Below are positions 6,270 to 8,248 of a stretch of DNA of 8,248 nt, piece after piece. The notes under the pieces were generated by a model. That model worked only from the letters and a program-made list of their open reading frames with translations. It ran no database searches and was not told where the DNA came from. Location of the stretch: positions 1 through 8,248 of the forward strand of contig JAPOSK010000394.1 in the NCBI GenBank assembly GCA_026709725.1, given 5' to 3'. The translations under genes were made by a program, and so were the position numbers. The stretch's first letter is position 1; each line of letters begins with the position of its first letter. This DNA comes from Paracoccaceae bacterium. Its GTDB lineage: Bacteria; Pseudomonadota; Alphaproteobacteria; Rhodobacterales; Rhodobacteraceae.

Positions 6270-7551
6270 CGGCAGGCCTTTCATAGACGATGGTGCCATC
6301 AATCAGGGTCCGCAGGATACGACCCTGCATCCTGTCTCCATCATACGGGGTGTTCTTGGATTTTGACTGAAGGGTAAACCGATCAAGGATGAAGGGTGTG
6401 TCCGTCTCGAACTGGATGATGTCCGCCGGTGCGCCGATCCGGATGACCCCGCCTGCAAGACCGAAGCGCTGTGCCGGATTGCTGCTGAGCGACCGGAAGA
6501 TATCCGGCAGCGTCAGGGCACCATCATGGTACAGTTTGAGGGCGGCGGGAAAGAGGGTTTCGAGGCCCGCAGCACCACTGGCCGCCTCGGCGAAGGGGAG
6601 GCGTTTTGATTCTTCATCCTGGGGTGTGTGCATGGAAGAGATGATCCCAATCCGGTTTGCGGCCACAGCGGCAACGACCGCCAACCGATCATCCTCACTC
6701 CGCAGGGGCGGCTTGATCTTGAAGAAGGTTCGATAGTCCGCGACATCCAGCGCATTCAGGGTCAGATGATGGATTGAGACACCCGCACTCGCATCGACAC
6801 CTGAACGGATTGCGCGCTCAAGGGTGGCAAGCCCGAGATCCGTGGTCACCTGGTCGGCATGGTACTTGCATCCGGTGGCCTGGGCGAGCGAGAGATCCCG
6901 TTCCAGACCGATTTTTTCGGCAACCGGACTGACTGCCGGAAGGCCGCTGAGTGTCGCAAACTTGCCCGATGTCACCGCCGCACCATTCGAGAGCCAGGGA
7001 TCCTGGGGGTGACCGACGACCAGTGCCCCGATCTGTTGGCAGTATTGCATGCAGTTGGCCATGACCCTTGAGTCGGCAACAAAGGAATCGCAGTCGGAGA
7101 AACCGATTGCACCGGCATCACTCAACAGGCCGATCTCGGCCAGCTCCTGCCCGTCACGCCCTTTTGTCAGCGTGGCCATGGGGCGCACCTTGACCGGTGT
7201 CGCTGCCAGTGCACGCCGGATGAAGAACTCAAGCATTTCCGGCTGGTCAATCGGTGGCGTCGTATCTGGCCGGGTGATCAGCGTTGTGATGCCGCCGTGG
7301 ATGGCGGCCAGTCCGGCGGTGCGGAAACTCTCCTTGTAGCGCTCGCCCGGCTCGCCGATCTTGACTCCGGCATCAATGATGCCCGGTGCCAGATATGTCC
7401 CCCTGCAATCGATGCACTGATCGGTTGCATCCGGGGGCTGCTCCACCGCACCGAATGCGGCGATGATTCCATCCTTGATGACCAGATCTCCATCAAGAAT
7501 CCTGCCCTCATCAGGCAGAATGATCCGGGCGCTGGTAAATCGAATCGTCAT
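6259..7551 (-). CDS. pyrC: Dihydroorotase-like protein, probably catalytically inactive (PyrC'/PyrX type)
   Basis: The 430 residues match class I dihydroorotases, amidohydrolase-fold enzymes of pyrimidine synthesis, along the whole length, including AVEQPPD...APGIID, KPPLRSEDDRLAVV (280-293), the GAAGLETLFP block and the KNTPYDG end. The catalytic set is broken, however. The metal-binding HxH after the first strand (usual form DLHVHLREPG) reads DAGVKIGEPG, so both His are G62 and K64. The His of the usual HVST segment is Q234 (HADQVTT). The catalytic Asp of the usual DHAPH is M307 (SSMHTPQ). H181 and D153 remain. The frame is intact, so this is a pseudoenzyme rather than a pseudogene. Inactive PyrC' proteins are known in Pseudomonas, where they are needed to assemble aspartate carbamoyltransferase. 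Being directly behind pyrB supports that role here. GGA lies 5 nt before the ATG. It overlaps plsY by 11 nt. Confidence 0.9.
   Translation of the reverse strand: MTIRFTSARIILPDEGRILDGDLVIKDGIIAAFGAVEQPPDATDQCIDCRGTYLAPGIIDAGVKIGEPGERYKESFRTAGLAAIHGGITTLITRPDTTPPIDQPEMLEFFIRRALAATPVKVRPMATLTKGRDGQELAEIGLLSDAGAIGFSDCDSFVADSRVMANCMQYCQQIGALVVGHPQDPWLSNGAAVTSGKFATLSGLPAVSPVAEKIGLERDLSLAQATGCKYHADQVTTDLGLATLERAIRSGVDASAGVSIHHLTLNALDVADYRTFFKIKPPLRSEDDRLAVVAAVAANRIGIISSMHTPQDEESKRLPFAEAASGAAGLETLFPAALKLYHDGALTLPDIFRSLSSNPAQRFGLAGGVIRIGAPADIIQFETDTPFILDRFTLQSKSKNTPYDGDRMQGRILRTLIDGTIVYERPADGP
6277..6281 (-). promoter_or_regulatory. Shine-Dalgarno sequence of plsY inside the upstream gene
   Basis: AAAGG on the minus strand ends 7 nt before the plsY ATG at 6269. 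It lies within the last codons (Glu-Arg) of the dihydroorotase-like gene. It decides between three in-frame ATGs and supports the shortest form. Confidence 0.6.
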
Positions 7552-7607
7552 CTGTTTCCATCACCCCCGACGAGACCCCATGGGTAGCCGTTCTGCCTGC
7601 AATCGCC

Positions 7608-8248
7608 CTACCGGCACAGCAGATCCATGACTGCCATCCGTGCTGCCACGCCAAGCTCAACCTGCCGCTGGATCACCGACACGTTGATGTCATCAGCGAG
7701 CAGACCATCAATTTCCACACCGCGGTTCATCGGCCCCGGATGCATGACGATCGCATCGGGACGGGCCGCCTCAAGCTTCTCGCGGTCGAGCACGTACAGG
7801 TGATAGTATTCCCGGAATGACGGAATCAGGGCTGATTCCATCCGTTCTGTCTGCAGGCGGAGCATCATCACGATGTCGGCATCACGAATCCCTTCGGTGA
7901 GGGAATGGTGCACGGTCACTCCGATCTCGTGTGCCGAATCGGGAATCAGTGTTCGCGGGCCGACCAGCCTGATCTGGTTGTTGAACTTGCCGAGCAGGTG
8001 GATGTTCGACCGGGCCACCCGGGAATGGCTGATGTCACCACAAATCGCAATCCTGAGATCATGCAGGCGTCCCTTGGCCTGGCGGATCGTCAGGGCATCC
8101 AGCAGAGCCTGTGTCGGATGTTCATGACGACCATCACCGGCATTGATGACCGCACAGTTCACCTTCTCAGCCAGGAGGTTTGTTGCGCCGGACTGGTTGT
8201 GCCGAACAACCAGCAGGTCCGGCTGCATGGCATTCAGTGTCATTGCCG
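7608..8248 (-). CDS. pyrB: Aspartate carbamoyltransferase catalytic subunit, C-terminal two-thirds (5' end outside window)
   Basis: This cytoplasmic enzyme condenses carbamoyl phosphate and L-aspartate to N-carbamoyl-L-aspartate, the committed step of pyrimidine synthesis. About 212 of the usual 310-330 residues are visible and the frame runs off the right edge. Counting from the Met at 8243: VVRHNQSGA (12-20) and [10 protein letters not shown] (40-49) belong to the carbamoyl-phosphate site, SHSRVARS (72-79) carries a substrate-binding Arg, and RLQTERM (129-135) is the aspartate-binding loop. [11 protein letters not shown] (168-178) is the form common in enzymes paired with a dihydroorotase partner, in place of the HPLPR of E. 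coli. No residue looks damaged. The stop is 56 nt before the dihydroorotase-like gene, so the two are likely co-transcribed. The N-terminus and any leader or attenuator lie outside the window. Confidence 0.96.
   Translation of the reverse strand, partial: AMTLNAMQPDLLVVRHNQSGATNLLAEKVNCAVINAGDGRHEHPTQALLDALTIRQAKGRLHDLRIAICGDISHSRVARSNIHLLGKFNNQIRLVGPRTLIPDSAHEIGVTVHHSLTEGIRDADIVMMLRLQTERMESALIPSFREYYHLYVLDREKLEAARPDAIVMHPGPMNRGVEIDGLLADDINVSVIQRQVELGVAARMAVMDLLCR

Noticed and set aside
6259..7551. Reading the dihydroorotase homologue as a decaying pseudogene
   Set aside because: The frame is full length without stops or shifts, and non-catalytic blocks are well conserved. Loss is limited to catalytic positions, which fits a maintained pseudoenzyme.
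1..8248. An undescribed defence, mobile or biosynthetic system
   Set aside because: Every sizeable coding stretch is explained by a well-known housekeeping family, and no gap is larger than 111 nt. I found no integrase, transposase, toxin-like, phage-like or CRISPR signal.

Overview
This window holds ordinary bacterial housekeeping genes, packed tightly at roughly 60% G+C by eye. The gene families and their neighbourhoods point to an alphaproteobacterium, perhaps of the Rhodospirillales type; that placement is inference. The supporting signs are a uvrC-pgsA-moaD-moaE run, a plant/alphaproteobacterial-type glutamate-cysteine ligase next to rsmE and a divergent ubiA, and a pyrB - inactive dihydroorotase - plsY run. 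I see no mobile elements, CRISPR arrays, tRNA or rRNA genes, phage genes or defence genes. I do not see an undescribed multi-gene system.

Layout. (1) 1-2377, plus strand: the C-terminal part of uvrC (DNA repair), pgsA (phosphatidylglycerol synthesis), then moaD and moaE (the two subunits of molybdopterin synthase). Gaps are short and this is probably one transcript. (2) 2390-3352, minus strand: ubiA (ubiquinone pathway), tail-to-tail with moaE. (3) 3379-5628, plus strand: rsmE (16S rRNA methylation) and gshA (first step of glutathione synthesis), starting only 26 nt from the ubiA start on the other strand. (4) 5649-8248, minus strand: pyrB (aspartate carbamoyltransferase, N-terminus outside the window), a dihydroorotase homologue lacking most catalytic residues, and plsY (acyl-phosphate:glycerol-3-phosphate acyltransferase), again tail-to-tail with gshA.

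How the genes work together. MoaD and MoaE form one enzyme. PyrB and the dihydroorotase-like protein probably form one structural complex, with the latter as a non-catalytic scaffold, so an active dihydroorotase should be encoded elsewhere. PlsY and PgsA act early and late in phosphatidylglycerol synthesis but sit in separate operons.

The points most worth a second look are small-scale: an imperfect three-copy tandem repeat of the moaD start site, which creates three MTLR starts and a 13-codon upstream frame; the loss of metal and catalytic residues in the dihydroorotase homologue; and the very short ubiA/rsmE divergent gap, where ubiA may have a leaderless transcript. No intergenic stretch exceeds 111 nt.
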